This document shows, one piece after another, positions 8,257 through 17,963 of a stretch of 64,000 nt of DNA; the first letter of the stretch is position 1, and the number at the start of each line of letters is the position of its first letter. The DNA is taken from contig NZ_JAPJDL010000016.1 in NCBI RefSeq assembly GCF_026242055.1, forward strand, positions 1-64,000. The letters are read 5' to 3'. Origin of the DNA: Lentzea sp. NEAU-D7. Its GTDB lineage: Bacteria > Actinomycetota > Actinomycetes > Mycobacteriales > Pseudonocardiaceae. The notes under the pieces were generated by a model. It was not told the DNA's origin and made no database searches. It saw only the letters and a program-made list of their open reading frames with translations. The position numbers were made by a program, and so were the translations under genes.

Positions 8257-9354
8257 CTACACGTAACCGAGCTGGGTCAGCGTGTCCGCGATGATCTCGC
8301 TCGGGTGGTACTTCTCCATGATGGACGGACGGCGCAGCGTCTCGTACTCACCGAGGAACTTCTCCAGCCGAGAGGTCTCCATGCCGGTCAGCACGATGTT
8401 CTGGCCGAGGCCCTGCTTGGTCTCGGTGCGCTCGCGGTGGATCGCGCACGGCATGCCGATGTAGGAGCACTCCTGCTGCAGGCCACCGGAGTCGGTGACG
8501 ACGAACTTGGCGCGCGCCAGGATCGGCAGGAACTGCAGGTAACGCTTCTTGGGGCGCATGATGAAGCGCTCGTTGTCGAACAGGTGGCCCCAGCCGTGCC
8601 GCTCGATGCGCTCCCGCTCCGGCGCGCCGGCCAGGTAGAGCATCGGGGTCTTCTCGCTGGCCTTCTTCAACAGCTCCAGCGCCTCGCGGAACTTGTCCGT
8701 GCGGGACACGAGCTCGAAGCGGTGCAGCGTGGCGAGACCGAACTCCTCGGGGAGGTCCTCGGTCGTGTTCGCGTTGATCGCGAGGCGCATCGCGTCGATG
8801 ACGGTGTTCGCGCCGGTGTTCACGACGACGCCGCGAGCGCCGCGGAGGTTGTCGACCTCGTTCTGCGACGGGGCGAAGTGGACGTCCGTGAGCTTCGTCG
8901 CAATGCGGCGGTTGAGCTCTTCCGGCAGCGGCGAGAGCAGGCTGCCGGAGCGCATGCCGGCCTCGACGTGGGCCACGCGGGCGCCGAGGAGGCGGCGGGC
9001 GATGAGGCTGCCGTACGGGGTGGTGAAGGTGTCGCCGTGCACGACCACCAGGCCGGGCTTGCCGTCGGTGGTGAGCGATCGGCGCAGTTCTTTGCGCTGG
9101 CCCCACGCGGTCTGGGCGACGGAGAGCGCCCAGCCGGGAACCTGCTTGGGAGTCTCCAGGTTGCGCGCCTTGCCCCGCGGCACCAGCCACAGGTCCGGCT
9201 CAGGCAGCTGGAGGTCTTCGAGGACGTCGGCGACCTCGTCGAAGTGCTGCGCGGTGAACCACAACAGCGGCTTCGAACCGCGGGCGACGAGCGCGTGGTA
9301 AACGGGCGCCACCTTGATGAGTTCAGCGGTGGTACCTGCGATGAAGGCGATCAC
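8257..9354 (-). CDS. UDP-N-acetylglucosamine 2-epimerase family protein
   Basis: A 365-residue GT-B-fold epimerase. It shows the N-terminal IAGTTAELIKVAPVYHAL, the family's HGDTFTT and HVEAGMRSG motifs mid-protein and the C-terminal VTDSGGLQQECSYIGMPC. Enzymes of this family invert C2 of UDP-HexNAc (WecB) or of UDP-diacetamido sugars (WbpI). With the aminotransferase/dehydrogenase/acyltransferase genes a few kilobases away, a modified ManNAc-type product for a surface glycan is plausible, although it is transcribed separately and convergently to them. GTG start; divergent from the GT2 gene at 9407. Confidence 0.88.
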   Translation of the reverse strand: MIAFIAGTTAELIKVAPVYHALVARGSKPLLWFTAQHFDEVADVLEDLQLPEPDLWLVPRGKARNLETPKQVPGWALSVAQTAWGQRKELRRSLTTDGKPGLVVVHGDTFTTPYGSLIARRLLGARVAHVEAGMRSGSLLSPLPEELNRRIATKLTDVHFAPSQNEVDNLRGARGVVVNTGANTVIDAMRLAINANTTEDLPEEFGLATLHRFELVSRTDKFREALELLKKASEKTPMLYLAGAPERERIERHGWGHLFDNERFIMRPKKRYLQFLPILARAKFVVTDSGGLQQECSYIGMPCAIHRERTETKQGLGQNIVLTGMETSRLEKFLGEYETLRRPSIMEKYHPSEIIADTLTQLGYV

Positions 9355-9406
9355 GGGAAGGACCCCTGAGGCTGGGGATCAACGGACCGCCTGGATACTG
9401 TCAGGT

Positions 9407-10435
9407 GTGACGAGCCGGAGCAAATCCCTCCCCGACGTCCCCAGCCTCAGCATCGTGATCCCGGTCTACAACGAACAGGACTGGATCGGGCGCTCCGTCG
9501 AGGCGCTGACGGTGTCGCTCGAACGCGCTGGTTGGCCGGCCGAGATCGTGGCGGTGGACGACGGCAGCACCGACGGCACGCCCAAGCGCCTCGTCGAGCT
9601 CACCGAGCGGTTCGGCATCACCGTCGTGAGCCAGGAGAACGCGGGTCGCTTCGCCGCGCGCCAGGCCGGCATCCGCGCCGCCACCGGCGAGCGCGTCCTG
9701 CTCCTGGACGCCCGCGTCATCATCGAGCCGGACGCCTTCGCGTTCCTGAAGGACCAGTTCCTGCAGCACCCGGACCGCAAGGTGTGGAACGGCCACATCA
9801 ACGTCAGCACCGACGGCAACCCCTACGGCGGGTTCTGGGCCGGGCTGGTCGCGATCGGCTGGCGGCGCTACATGGCGAACCCGCGGCTGGTGTCGTTCGG
9901 CGCGGACGAGTTCGACGTCTACCCCAAGGGCACCGGGTTCTTCTGCGCGCCGCGCGACCTGCTCGAAGCGGCGGCGCGGTCGTTCGAGTCGCTGTTCGAC
10001 GACGTGAAGCTGGCCAGCGACGACACCCGCATGCTGCGGTGGATCGCCGAACGGGAGAACATCCACCTGACGCCGGAGTTCGCGGCCACCTACAACAGCC
10101 GTGACTCGTTCAAGAAGTTCGTGAAGCACGCGTACTTCCGCGGCACCACCTTCGTCGACAGCTACCTCGACTCGCCCGGTCCCGCGCGCAACGCGTTGTT
10201 CGCCGCCATGGCCGTCGGCGTGGTCGGGCTCGTCATCGCGGCGAAGTTCCCGAAGACGGCTCTCGTGCTCGTGTTGCTGGGCATGGTCGCGGCGGGCGCG
10301 GTGGCCCGCAAGGCCGGCGCGTCCAAGGGGCAGGCGCTGGCCGTGTCCAAGCTGCTGCCGGTGTTCGCGGCGAGCTTCGGCTCGGGCGTGGTGCGCGGTC
10401 TGTTCCTCGCGTTGAAGAAGGCACTGACCAGGTGA
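9407..10435 (+). CDS. GT2 glycosyltransferase with C-terminal membrane helices
   Basis: The 342-residue protein begins with the GT-A core SIVIPVYNEQDWIGRSVEAL, then VAVDDGSTDGTP and a Gly/Ala-rich RFAARQAGIRAATGERVLLLDARV segment where DxD-like metal binding is expected. Two hydrophobic helices occur near the C-terminus (AMAVGVVGLVIAA and TALVLVLLGMVAAGAVA). It is probably a membrane-bound transferase acting on a polyprenyl-linked glycan. The GTG at 9407 gives the natural N-terminus and leaves 52 bp to the divergent epimerase gene. The stop overlaps the next gene's GTG by 4 bp. Confidence 0.85.
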   Translation: MTSRSKSLPDVPSLSIVIPVYNEQDWIGRSVEALTVSLERAGWPAEIVAVDDGSTDGTPKRLVELTERFGITVVSQENAGRFAARQAGIRAATGERVLLLDARVIIEPDAFAFLKDQFLQHPDRKVWNGHINVSTDGNPYGGFWAGLVAIGWRRYMANPRLVSFGADEFDVYPKGTGFFCAPRDLLEAAARSFESLFDDVKLASDDTRMLRWIAERENIHLTPEFAATYNSRDSFKKFVKHAYFRGTTFVDSYLDSPGPARNALFAAMAVGVVGLVIAAKFPKTALVLVLLGMVAAGAVARKAGASKGQALAVSKLLPVFAASFGSGVVRGLFLALKKALTR

Positions 10436-11691
10436 CCGAGAAGACCGCTGGCCGCTCTCTCGGCACCGTGGGAATCGCGGTGCTGATCGCGGCAGGGCTG
10501 GGTTATCCGATCCTCATCGTGACCGCCCGCACCCTGTCCCCGGCGGACAACGCGGTCTTCCTCACGTTCTGGGGCATCGTCTTCGGTGTCGGCAGCACGC
10601 TCGCGCCGGTCGAGCAGGAGTTGTCGCGCCTGGCCGCGGTGGCCGACGTGGCGGGCAAGCGGGCCGACGCCACCGCCCTGCGCACGGTCGCGGTCGCGGC
10701 GGCGGCCGTGGGGTTGTTCGGACTCCTCGTCGCCCTGCCGCCGGTGAGCGCAAGGCTCTTCGGCGAGCACACGGTGCTCGCGCTCGTCGCCCTGGCGTCC
10801 GGTCTCGCGTTCGCCGTGCAGTTCGGCACCCGCGGCACGCTCATCGGCTTCCACGAGGCCAAGTCGTTCGGTGGCCTGGTGGTCACCGAGGCGGCCGTGC
10901 GGATCGGGTTGCTCGGCCTCTTCGTCGTGCTCGGTCTCAACGGCGTGGTGCCGCTCGCGATCGCCGTCGCCGCGGGCTCGTTCGCGTTCCTCCCGTTCGG
11001 CTTCCGTGCGCGCAAGCACCTCGACCTGCGCGGCGGCGCCGAGCCGTGGGGCGTCGTGGCCAGGCGGATCCTGGTGCTGATGCTCAGCGCCGGTCTCACC
11101 GCGTCGGTGCTGACCGGTTACCCGGCGATCGTGAAGCTCTTCGCCACCACCAGGGAGGAGCTGGAGGCGCTCAGCGGCCTGTTCCTGGCTCTCACCGTGG
11201 CCAGGCTGCCGCTGCTGCTGCTGTCGCCGGTGCAGGCGATGGCCGTGCCGGCCGTCGTGCGGCTCTCTCAGGACGAGGAGGGGCACGGAAGGCTTCGTGC
11301 CCTGTTGGTCAAAGGTTCAGCAGGAGCGTTCGGGCTGGCGGCGGTCGGTGCGGCGTTCGGCTGGCTCATCGGCCCGTGGGTCGTCGAGCTCCTCTTCGGC
11401 TCCCAGTACGACGTTCCCGGCTGGGTCGTCGCAGGCCTGGTGTGGTCTTCGGTGCTGCTCGGTGCCGTGATGCTGCTCGCCGCCGTGCTGGTCGCACGCA
11501 CCGAGGGTGCGAAGGTCCTGCTCCTGTGGGCGCTCGTCGCGGCACTCAGCGTGCTGGTGCTGACGTTCGCGCCCGGTGACCTGGTGTTGCGCGCCGTGCT
11601 CGGTCTGGTGGTCGCGCCGACCATCGGTGCGTTCGTGGCCATGGCTTTCGTGCTGCGGCCTGGTGTCCGTGCTGAAACCTCTACTGGTTAG
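10432..11691 (+). CDS. Polysaccharide flippase (MOP superfamily, Wzx-like)
   Basis: A 419-residue, almost entirely hydrophobic protein with about 12-14 predicted transmembrane segments, laid out like Wzx/MurJ lipid-linked oligosaccharide flippases. A PVEQEL motif near residue 60 and paired helix repeats support a MOP-type transporter. It overlaps the GT2 upstream by GTGA and is followed by a polyprenyl-phosphate glycosyltransferase and DUF2304 gene. That arrangement recalls the M. tuberculosis Rv3630-Rv3632 set for arabinan galactosamine. It probably flips a polyprenyl-phosphate-linked sugar across the membrane; the substrate is inferred from neighbours only. Confidence 0.78.
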   Translation: MTEKTAGRSLGTVGIAVLIAAGLGYPILIVTARTLSPADNAVFLTFWGIVFGVGSTLAPVEQELSRLAAVADVAGKRADATALRTVAVAAAAVGLFGLLVALPPVSARLFGEHTVLALVALASGLAFAVQFGTRGTLIGFHEAKSFGGLVVTEAAVRIGLLGLFVVLGLNGVVPLAIAVAAGSFAFLPFGFRARKHLDLRGGAEPWGVVARRILVLMLSAGLTASVLTGYPAIVKLFATTREELEALSGLFLALTVARLPLLLLSPVQAMAVPAVVRLSQDEEGHGRLRALLVKGSAGAFGLAAVGAAFGWLIGPWVVELLFGSQYDVPGWVVAGLVWSSVLLGAVMLLAAVLVARTEGAKVLLLWALVAALSVLVLTFAPGDLVLRAVLGLVVAPTIGAFVAMAFVLRPGVRAETSTG

Positions 11692-11701
11692 GCTCCTCGA
11701 C

Positions 11702-12442
11702 GTGTCTGACTCTGTCGACTTGCGACGAGTGCTCATCGTGCTTCCCGCGTTGAACGAGGAGCACAACATCGAGAAGGTCATCGCCGAGGTGAAGGCCGCC
11801 CTCCCCGAGGTCGGCGTGCTGGTCGTGGACGACGGTTCCACGGACCAGACCTCGCTGCGTGCCCGGGAGAGCGGCGCCCAGGTGGCGCGCCTCGCGGTGA
11901 ACCTCGGTGTCGGCGGTGCGATGCGCACCGGGTTCCGCTACGCCGTGCGCAACGGGTTCGACGTCGTGGTCCAGGTGGACTCCGACGGTCAGCACAACCC
12001 GGCGCACGTGCCCGAGTTGCTGCGCGAGCTCGAACACGCGGACATCGCCATCGGCGCCCGGTTCGCGGGCAAGGGCGACTACAAGGCCCGCGGCCCGCGC
12101 CGCTGGGCCATGAAGCTCTTCGCCGTGGTCATCTCGGCGATCTCCGGCACCAAGCTCACCGACGTCACGTCGGGGTTCAAGGCGTCCGGTCCGCGCGCGG
12201 TGCGGCTGTTCGCCGCCCACTACCCGGCGGAGTACCTCGGCGACACGCTGGAGGCGCTCGTCATGGCGGCACGGGCCGATCTGAAGATCGTCCAGGTGCC
12301 CGTGGAGATGCGCGTGCGCGCCGGCGGTACGCCGAGCACGTCGCCGGTGAAGTCCGCCGTCTACCTGCTGCGGGCCACCCTGGCGCTGACACTCGCCCTC
12401 GTTCGCCGCAAGCCCAAGACCGGCTCCTTCGAAGCCGCTTAG
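11702..12442 (+). CDS. Polyprenyl-phosphate glycosyltransferase (DPM1/PpgS-like GT2)
   Basis: The 246-residue GT2 enzyme starts MSDSVDLRRVLIVLPALNEE, with VLVVDDGSTDQTS and the metal-binding VQVDSDGQHNP motif typical of dolichyl-phosphate mannose synthase-like enzymes, and no long membrane domain. Coupled to a flippase and a DUF2304 protein, it likely charges polyprenyl phosphate with a sugar for use outside the membrane. In M. tuberculosis the comparable pair Rv3631 (PpgS)/Rv3632 makes polyprenyl-phospho-GalNAc. The GTG at 11702 is preferred; in-frame GTGs upstream overlap the flippase end and cannot be excluded. Confidence 0.83.
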   Translation: MSDSVDLRRVLIVLPALNEEHNIEKVIAEVKAALPEVGVLVVDDGSTDQTSLRARESGAQVARLAVNLGVGGAMRTGFRYAVRNGFDVVVQVDSDGQHNPAHVPELLRELEHADIAIGARFAGKGDYKARGPRRWAMKLFAVVISAISGTKLTDVTSGFKASGPRAVRLFAAHYPAEYLGDTLEALVMAARADLKIVQVPVEMRVRAGGTPSTSPVKSAVYLLRATLALTLALVRRKPKTGSFEAA

Positions 12443-12451
12443 GAGGCTCCC

Positions 12452-12850
12452 GTGTCTGCGTTCCGTTTGCTGGCGATTGCGGTCGCGGCGGTCGTGCTGA
12501 TCGTCGTCGTCGAAATGATGCGGCGTCGCAAGCTCCGCGAGAAGTACGCGGCGATGTGGCTGTTCGTCGGTGTCGGTGTGGTCCTCCTGGGCGCGATCCC
12601 CGGCCTCCCGACGTGGTTGTCGAACCTCACCGGGATCCAGCTCGCGGCCAACTTCCTGTTCGCCGCCGCCGCGTTCACGCTGCTCTTCGTCGTGCTGCAA
12701 CTGTCCAGCGAGGTGGGTCACCTCGAGGAAGAGGTGCGCACCACGGTGGAGGAGATCGCGTTGCTGCGCTGTGAGCTGGAAGGCGTGCGTGCCGAGCTGG
12801 ACAAGCGCGTCACGACGACCGAAGAACAACTTCTCCGAGCCCAGCCCTGA
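12452..12850 (+). CDS. DUF2304 small membrane protein, glycosyltransferase partner
   Basis: A 132-residue protein with an N-terminal helix (LLAIAVAAVVLIVVVEMM), the family signature RRRKLREKYAAMWLFVG, a second and a third hydrophobic segment (AAFTLLFVVLQLS), and a C-terminal coiled coil of about 50 residues rich in Glu and Leu. DUF2304 proteins sit next to DPM1-like glycosyltransferases and are thought to anchor or stimulate them. A perfect AGGAGG lies seven bases before the GTG start and nearly touches the stop of the upstream glycosyltransferase. Confidence 0.9.
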   Translation: MSAFRLLAIAVAAVVLIVVVEMMRRRKLREKYAAMWLFVGVGVVLLGAIPGLPTWLSNLTGIQLAANFLFAAAAFTLLFVVLQLSSEVGHLEEEVRTTVEEIALLRCELEGVRAELDKRVTTTEEQLLRAQP

Positions 12851-14077
<1,227 letters not shown>

Positions 14078-14083
14078 ATCGCA

Positions 14084-15955
14084 ATGCCGGGCAAGTCCAA
14101 CCTCGTGGAGCACGAGGCGCCGGAGAAGCTGCTGACGCAGCGCGGCCTGTTCGCAGGGCCCTCCCAGATCGTCTCGGAGGACCTGTACGCCGAGGTGAAG
14201 CGCGGGATCGCGGAGCGGGAACGTCACCGCATGGTGGTCCACCCGAACGCCACCGTCTCGATGAACACCTACTTCGGGCGTTTCCCCGCGTCGTACTGGC
14301 AGCGGTGGTGCGTGAGCCCCGAGGTGGAGCTCGAGCTCGAGGTGACCGGCTCCGGCCAGGTCGCCCTCGTCGCCTCGGACTCCGAGGGTGAGACCCGCAC
14401 GGTCGTCGCGGAGAAGGTCGCCGGCGCGAAAGCGCAGAAGGTGCGCCTGACCGCGAAGATCGACAAGTTCACCGACGGCGGTGGTCTCTGGTTCGACGTG
14501 ACCACCGCCGACGACTCGCTCGTCGTGGAGCAGGTCCGCTGGACGGTCGCGCCGCCGAAGACGGTGCGGCCGACCGCCGTGGTCATCTGCACGTTCAACC
14601 GCGTCGACGACTGCCTCAACACGATGGCGGCCCTCGCGTCGGACCCGGAGCCGCTGAAGCTCGTCGACACGGTCTACGTCGTCGACCAGGGCACGGACGC
14701 CGTCGAGTCGCGTGAGCGGTTCGCCGAGGTCTCGGCCGCGCTCGGGCCCAAGCTGCGCTACATCCGCCAGCCGAACCTCGGTGGTGCCGGCGGCTTCACG
14801 CGCGGCCTCTACGAGGTCACCGAGATCGACCACGCCGAGCACGCCAACGTCCTGTTCATGGACGACGACGTGCTGTGCGAGCCCGAGATCGTCATCAGGC
14901 TCACCGCGTTCGCGAACCGCACGACCCAGCCGACGATCGTCGGCGGTCAGATGCTCTACCTGCTGCACCCGAACTTCCTGCACGTCGGTGCCGAGTACGC
15001 GAACCTCGACACCCTCGCGCCGGGCCAGGTCGTGGAAGGCGCGCTGTTCAACGCCGACCTCACCGGGTACGACGAGGAGACGGGCAAGCGCAACGTCCAG
15101 GACAAGCGCGTCGACGCCGGGTACAACGGCTGGTGGTCGTGCCTCATCCCGTCGGAGATCGTGAAGGCGGTCGGCTACCCGCTGCCGCTGTTCTTCCAGT
15201 GGGACGACATCGAGTACGGCTACCGCGCGCGTGAACACGGTTTCGCCACCGTGTCGCTGCCCGGCGCCGGTGTCTGGCACGCGGACTTCCACTGGAAGGA
15301 CTGGGACGACTGGCACAGGTACTTCAACCTGCGCAACGCCCTGATCACCTCCGCGCTGCACAGCCGCTTCGACCCGAAGATGATCGTGCGCGGCATGGCC
15401 AAGCAGTTCGCCACGTACATCCTGGGCATGCAGTACGGCCTCGCCGCCACCCAGCTCAAGGCGATCGAGGACTTCCTGAAGGGCCCGGACTTCCTGGCGG
15501 ACGGCGGTGTGCAGGCGGCGGCGGACATCCGCAAGCTGCGCGCCGAGTTCCCGGAGACGGTGCGGCACCCGGCGTCGGAGATCCCCGGTTTCAAGCCGGG
15601 CAGCCTGCCGATGATCAGCGCCGCGCCGACGCCGAAGCTGATCGCGCCGGTGTTCGCCAAGCGGCTCGTGAACCAGCTGCTCGGCAAGTCCGTGCACGAG
15701 GCCGGTGCCGTTCCCGCCGGTGACTCGGCGTGGTGGCACGTCTCGCTGTTCAACACGGCGGTCGTGACCGACGCGTCGCAGGAAGGCGTGCGGGTCCGCA
15801 AGCGGGACAAGGAACTCGCCGTGCGCCTGTCCAAGCAGGGCGCCAAGGTCTTCCGCGAGCTGTACCGCAGGGCTCCGGAGATGCAGCGCTCCTACCGGGC
15901 CGCGATGGGCAAGCTCACCAGTCGCGACACCTGGTCGCGGTTGTACGACCTCTGA
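14084..15955 (+). CDS. GlfT2-family galactofuranosyltransferase, diverged paralogue
   Basis: A 623-residue GT2 enzyme with the GlfT2 layout: an N-terminal beta domain containing NTYFGRFPASYWQRW, then the GT-A core TAVVICTFNRVDDC, QPNLGGAGGFTRG, the metal-binding MDDDV at about residue 260, NGWWSCLIPSE, FFQWDDIEYGYRAREHG and the WHADFHWKDWDDW segment with the putative catalytic His, then a helical C-terminus. It differs from canonical GlfT2 in the N-terminal ~70 residues and around the active site. It may build another galactofuranose segment or linkage. ATG six bases after glf; a hairpin separates it from the second copy. Confidence 0.88.
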   Translation: MPGKSNLVEHEAPEKLLTQRGLFAGPSQIVSEDLYAEVKRGIAERERHRMVVHPNATVSMNTYFGRFPASYWQRWCVSPEVELELEVTGSGQVALVASDSEGETRTVVAEKVAGAKAQKVRLTAKIDKFTDGGGLWFDVTTADDSLVVEQVRWTVAPPKTVRPTAVVICTFNRVDDCLNTMAALASDPEPLKLVDTVYVVDQGTDAVESRERFAEVSAALGPKLRYIRQPNLGGAGGFTRGLYEVTEIDHAEHANVLFMDDDVLCEPEIVIRLTAFANRTTQPTIVGGQMLYLLHPNFLHVGAEYANLDTLAPGQVVEGALFNADLTGYDEETGKRNVQDKRVDAGYNGWWSCLIPSEIVKAVGYPLPLFFQWDDIEYGYRAREHGFATVSLPGAGVWHADFHWKDWDDWHRYFNLRNALITSALHSRFDPKMIVRGMAKQFATYILGMQYGLAATQLKAIEDFLKGPDFLADGGVQAAADIRKLRAEFPETVRHPASEIPGFKPGSLPMISAAPTPKLIAPVFAKRLVNQLLGKSVHEAGAVPAGDSAWWHVSLFNTAVVTDASQEGVRVRKRDKELAVRLSKQGAKVFRELYRRAPEMQRSYRAAMGKLTSRDTWSRLYDL

Positions 15956-15973
15956 TTCACACAACGCTTTGCA

Positions 15974-16002
15974 CGGGCGGTCCGGATCTTCCGGGCCGCC
16001 CG
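15974..16002 (+). terminator. Hairpin between the two glfT2-family genes
   Basis: A 12-bp stem with one G-T pair (15974-15985 with 15991-16002) and an ATCTT loop lies 19 bases after the first stop and 22 bases before the next start. It may be a terminator or a processing/attenuation element within the operon. Confidence 0.5.
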
Positions 16003-16023
16003 CTCTAGTGAGGGGAAAGGTCT

Positions 16024-17886
16024 GTGGACCAGAACTGCGTGCTGCAACGGGTGATCCTGCCCCGCGACGAGGACCCGCTCGATGTCCGGCCGCTCTACCT
16101 GGACGAGCCGGACTCGGTGCACTGCCACGTCGCGTCCCGCCGCAGCACCACGGTTCCCCCGTCGGCGAAGGTCTCCTTCTCCACCTACTTCAACGCTTTC
16201 CCCGCCTCCTACTGGAAGCGCTGGACGACCGTCGACGAGGTCGTGCTGCGCATGGCGGTGCGCGGCACCGGTCGCGTCGACGTGTACCGCTCGCGTCCGT
16301 CCGGCGACATCATCCACATCGAGGGCCACTACGTCCGTGACGCGGCCGAGTGGACCGACGTCGAGTTCACCGTGTCGCTCAAGCCGTTCGAGGACGGCGG
16401 CTGGATCTGGTTCGACGTCTTCACCGACGACGCCCCGCTCGAGATCCGCGAGGCGGCCTGGACCGTGCGCGAGCCGTTGCCCGCGCAGTCGGTCGCCATC
16501 GGCATGACGACCATGCGCCCGGTCGACGCCGTGATCGCGTTGCGCGCGCTCGGCGAGGACAAGGCAGTGCTCGACGTGCTCTGCAAGGTGTTCGTCGCCG
16601 ACCAGGGTGCCGTGAAGGTCCGTGACACCAAGGGCTTCGCGGAGGCCGCGGCACTGCTCGGCGACAAGCTCGAGGTCATCGAGCAGGACAACCTGGGCGG
16701 CTCCGGCGGGTTCACCCGCGGCATGTTCGAGGCGATCGAGAACACCGACGCCGACCAGATCATGTTGATGGACGACGACATCCGGCTCGAACCGGACGCG
16801 GTGCTGCGCTCCAACGCGTTCGCCCGCGCCGCCGCCCAGCCGGTGATCGTCGGCAGCCACATGCTGAACCTGTACTCGCGGGCCCGCCTGCACAGCTTCG
16901 CGGAGATCGTCGACCTCAACACGTGCTTCTGGCGTGCGGCGCCGGGCGCGGTCACCGACCACAACTTCGCCACGGACTCGTTGCGGGACACCAAGGAACT
17001 GCACCCGCGCGTCAACGCCACCTACAACGGCTGGTGGATGTGCCTGTTCCCGCGCGAGGTCGTGCGCCGCAGCGGCTACCCGCTGCCGCTCTTCATCAAG
17101 TGGGACGACGCCGAGTACTCGCTGCGGGCGCTGGAGCACGGCTTCCCGACGGTGTCGCTGCCCGGCTCCGCGGTCTGGCACATGCCGTGGACCGACAAGA
17201 ACGACTCGACGGACTGGCAGGCGTACTTCCACACGCGCAACCGCCTGATCCTCGCCGCGCTGCACAGCCCGTACGACGTGAAGAACGGCATCGTGAAGCA
17301 CGGGCTGAAGCTCACGCTGCGCCACCTGCTGTCGATGGAGTACTCGACGGTCATGTTGCAGCAGAAGGCGATCGAGGACTTCCTCGCGGGCCCGTCGCTG
17401 CTCTTCGACTCGCTGCGCACCGCACTGCCCGAGGTGCGCAGGCTGCGTGCCGAGTACTCCGACGCGCAGACCCTGCCGTCGGCGAGGGAGTTCCCGCCGC
17501 CGACCTTCGACCAGGTGCGCGCCGAGGCCCTGCTGCAGCCGTCGCAGTCGAAGATCACCACCGCCAAGCGCGCCGCGAAGTCGTTGCTGCACAACTTCCG
17601 CAGCCCGGCGCCCGACGCGGCGGGCCGCCCGCAGATGAACGTGCCGGCGCTCAGCGCCCGCTGGTTCCTGCTCGGCAACCTGGACAGCGCGACCGTCTCC
17701 ACCGCCGACGGCACCGCGGTGGCGTTCTACAAGCGCGACCCGCAGGAGTTCCGCGCACTGGCCAAGCGGGCGGCCCGCAACTACCGCCGGCTCGGGCAGG
17801 AGTGGGACCAGCTCAAGCGCGTGTACCGCGCCGCGCTGCCGGAGCTGACCTCGACGGAGTCGTGGCGGAAGGTATTCGAGGGCTGA
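16024..17886 (+). CDS. glfT2: Galactofuranosyltransferase GlfT2
   Basis: The 620-residue protein closely follows M. tuberculosis GlfT2. It has RVILPRDEDPLDVRPLYLDE near the start, FSTYFNAFPASYWKRWTT, PFEDGGWIWFDVFTDDAP, QDNLGGSGGFTRGMFEA, LMDDDIRLEPD (about residue 250, metal and donor site), NGWWMCLFPRE, LPLFIKWDDAEYSLRALEHG and WHMPWTDKND with the catalytic-type His. GlfT2 processively adds alternating beta-1,5/1,6 galactofuranose residues to build arabinogalactan's galactan on the cytoplasmic face. GTG start with an AGGGGAAAGG Shine-Dalgarno. This copy is the better orthologue of the two. Confidence 0.92.
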   Translation: MDQNCVLQRVILPRDEDPLDVRPLYLDEPDSVHCHVASRRSTTVPPSAKVSFSTYFNAFPASYWKRWTTVDEVVLRMAVRGTGRVDVYRSRPSGDIIHIEGHYVRDAAEWTDVEFTVSLKPFEDGGWIWFDVFTDDAPLEIREAAWTVREPLPAQSVAIGMTTMRPVDAVIALRALGEDKAVLDVLCKVFVADQGAVKVRDTKGFAEAAALLGDKLEVIEQDNLGGSGGFTRGMFEAIENTDADQIMLMDDDIRLEPDAVLRSNAFARAAAQPVIVGSHMLNLYSRARLHSFAEIVDLNTCFWRAAPGAVTDHNFATDSLRDTKELHPRVNATYNGWWMCLFPREVVRRSGYPLPLFIKWDDAEYSLRALEHGFPTVSLPGSAVWHMPWTDKNDSTDWQAYFHTRNRLILAALHSPYDVKNGIVKHGLKLTLRHLLSMEYSTVMLQQKAIEDFLAGPSLLFDSLRTALPEVRRLRAEYSDAQTLPSAREFPPPTFDQVRAEALLQPSQSKITTAKRAAKSLLHNFRSPAPDAAGRPQMNVPALSARWFLLGNLDSATVSTADGTAVAFYKRDPQEFRALAKRAARNYRRLGQEWDQLKRVYRAALPELTSTESWRKVFEG

Positions 17887-17909
17887 TTCGCCCCTCCTTC
17901 TCAGGGCAG

Positions 17910-17940
17910 GGTCCGTCGTTCATCGGATGAGCGACGGACC
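17910..17940 (+). terminator. Hairpin after glfT2
   Basis: A 9-bp perfect outer stem (17910-17918 with 17932-17940) encloses a short, partly self-complementary loop, 23 bases past the glfT2 stop and 23 bases before the deacetylase start. Confidence 0.6.
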
Positions 17941-17963
17941 TGGCACGGCCTTGGGAGGGAACC

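Noticed and set aside
15974-16002. Operon break between the two GlfT2-family genes taken as certain
   Set aside because: The hairpin has a wobble pair and no T-tract, so read-through is likely; treated only as a possible attenuator.
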